Assembly: GCA_945876985.1 (NCBI GenBank)
Contig: CAMCQX010000002.1
Span: forward strand, 1 to 18,022
DNA length: 18,022 bases
From: Chitinophaga pinensis
GTDB lineage: Bacteria > Bacteroidota > Bacteroidia > UKL13-3
Direction of reading: 5' to 3'
Positions 17,089 through 18,022 of the stretch are shown here, piece after piece. Positions within the stretch are counted from its first letter, which is position 1. Every line of letters begins with the position of its first letter. The position numbers and the translations under genes are program-made. The notes under the pieces were generated by a model. It saw nothing but the letters and a program-made list of their open reading frames with translations. It did not search any database and had not been told where the DNA came from.

Positions 17089-17116
17089 GCTGGCTTCTGG
17101 CAACTAGCAGCTGGCT
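17089..17116. repeat. Tandem 7-bp repeat array (GCTGGCT-type)
   Basis: Four in-phase heptamers, GCTGGCT, TCTGGCA, ACTAGCA and GCTGGCT, start six bases after the stop codon of the AsmA gene. Consensus is roughly NCTGGCW. This is clearly GC-richer than the flanking DNA. It differs in sequence from the GAAGTAW array at 12106-12159 but shares its 7-bp period and its place at a gene's 3' end. Confidence 0.75.
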
Positions 17117-17123
17117 TTAGTTA

Positions 17124-17131
17124 TAGTTTTG
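17124..17131 (+). promoter_or_regulatory. Putative -7 promoter element of the flavin monooxygenase gene
   Basis: TAGTTTTG matches TAnnTTTG exactly and lies 37 bp before the GTG start at 17169, giving a leader of about 30 nt. No TTTG is found at the -33 position. Its place supports a start at the GTG rather than further downstream. Confidence 0.45.
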
Positions 17132-17168
17132 AGAACTAATTTTTTGATGAAATATAAAATTAAAATAG

Positions 17169-18022
17169 GTGGAGAATAAAGAGGATTGCTTTACAATTTG
17201 CTTGGAATGTAACGGACGAGGAAAAAAAAGCCGGAAGTTCAAGAAGAATGTACTCATTAACTTTCAGAAAGAATTAGATTTATTTGAAAAAATGAAGGGG
17301 GAGGGGAAAGCTCCTGCTCGCCCTAATCGTCATTTATATACCTGCTTAATCTGTAATGGTTCAGGATTAATAACTGCTGCTAACTTCCCAATAGCAGATA
17401 AAGAAAATTTTCCAAACATAGCTATAATTGGTGGTGGAATTGGTGGTGTGGCTTTAGCAGTGGCTTGTTTGCACCGCGGAATTCCTTTTAAACTTTATGA
17501 ACGTGATACAGGTTTTGATGTTCGTAAGCAAGGATATGGACTTACTTTGCAACAAGCAAGTATTGCCATTAAAGGTTTGGGTATTTTCTCATTAAAAGAT
17601 GGTGTAAATTCTACCAAACATGTGGTTCATACTACCGATGGTAAAGTAATAGGTGAGTGGGGAATGAGAAAAAGCATAGATTCTAATAAAAAAGTTGCTC
17701 CAAAGCGAACCAATATTCATATTGCTCGACAATCATTGCGCTTAGCATTGCTTGAACAACTTGATGGAAATGATGAGGTGCAATGGGGTCACCAATTGGT
17801 GAATTTAAAGGAAAGTGAAAATGGTGGTGTTGATATAGAATTTGAAGTAAACGGAGAAAAAAAAATAGCTAAGGCCGATTTAGTGGTTGGGGCTGATGGT
17901 GTTAGAAGTTCAGTACGAAACTTGGTTTTTGAAAAAGATGCCACTCCTTTACGTTACCTTGGTTGTATTGTAATATTGGGTATTTGTAAATTAGAAGCGC
18001 TCAATGGACTTGAAAATCCTTT
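17169..18022 (+). CDS. FAD-dependent monooxygenase with N-terminal DnaJ-type zinc motifs, 3' end outside window
   Basis: The frame opens right after a TAG at 17166 and stays open to the window end (284 complete codons). The only start that keeps the whole N-terminus is GTG at 17169; the first ATG (17292, residue 42) would remove the first zinc motif. Residues 11-18 (CLECNGRG) and 59-66 (CLICNGSG) are two CxxCxGxG motifs as in the DnaJ cysteine-rich domain, separated by a basic stretch (KKSRKFKKN). They could bind one zinc ion. From residue 83 a group A flavin monooxygenase begins: dinucleotide fold IIGGGIGGVALA (G88, G90, G93) ending in E111 (LYERD), a conserved R187 (HIARQSLRLALL) and the DG motif G241-A-D-G-V-R-S-S. 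Such enzymes hydroxylate aromatic or other substrates using NAD(P)H and oxygen. The substrate is unknown, and the C-terminal half with the GD motif is not visible. Confidence 0.85.
   Translation, partial: MENKEDCFTICLECNGRGKKSRKFKKNVLINFQKELDLFEKMKGEGKAPARPNRHLYTCLICNGSGLITAANFPIADKENFPNIAIIGGGIGGVALAVACLHRGIPFKLYERDTGFDVRKQGYGLTLQQASIAIKGLGIFSLKDGVNSTKHVVHTTDGKVIGEWGMRKSIDSNKKVAPKRTNIHIARQSLRLALLEQLDGNDEVQWGHQLVNLKESENGGVDIEFEVNGEKKIAKADLVVGADGVRSSVRNLVFEKDATPLRYLGCIVILGICKLEALNGLENP

Noticed and set aside
1..18022. CRISPR array, tRNA or rRNA genes, transposase, integrase or a defence system
   Set aside because: Reading both strands showed no spaced direct repeats of CRISPR size, no cloverleaf or rRNA-like stretch, and no mobile-element or defence-protein motif.

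Overview
The window looks like chromosomal DNA of an AT-rich member of the Bacteroidota. Five things point there. Translation starts lack Shine-Dalgarno sequences. Several leaders carry the Bacteroidota -7 promoter element TAnnTTTG. A PorV/PorQ-type outer-membrane barrel is present. Exported proteins have signal peptides ending in ...FSQ, ...IAQ or ...FAQ. The ORFs are rich in Asn, Lys and Ile. I see no rRNA, tRNA, CRISPR array, transposase or integrase, so this reads as ordinary chromosome with some accessory pieces. No genus can be assigned from the sequence alone.

Layout. (1) 1-6934, plus strand: a giant exported beta-rich protein (5' end outside the window) followed after 13 bp by an exported protein with about five fibronectin type III-like domains. 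The pair ends at a strong bidirectional hairpin terminator. (2) 6998-8417, minus strand: a NifU/Nfu-type iron-sulfur scaffold gene, then a small XRE-family regulator whose promoter lies inside a cluster of four regularly spaced operator-like repeats. A gene-free AT-rich stretch follows, to 8785. (3) 8786-12112, plus strand: an ACP-phosphodiesterase-like protein (TTG start), a PorV/PorQ-like barrel, and a GNAT-nitrilase two-domain enzyme. The last two are tightly linked. (4) 12187-13404, minus strand: a tiny membrane protein and a dipeptide epimerase of the enolase superfamily. (5) 13512-17082, plus strand: a SAM-dependent methyltransferase and an AsmA-family protein with a long charged C-terminal helix. 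(6) 17169 to the window end, plus strand: the first 284 residues of a flavin monooxygenase that carries two DnaJ-type CxxCxGxG zinc motifs ahead of its FAD-binding fold.

The genes do not form one obvious pathway. Local units are the exported pair, the self-regulated XRE gene, the barrel/GNAT-nitrilase pair and the small-membrane-protein/epimerase pair. Two arrays of 7-bp repeats with different sequences sit at or just after the stop codons of the GNAT-nitrilase and AsmA genes. The most unusual items are the zinc-motif/flavin-monooxygenase fusion, the operator cluster around the XRE promoter, and the giant exported protein with its FN3 partner.
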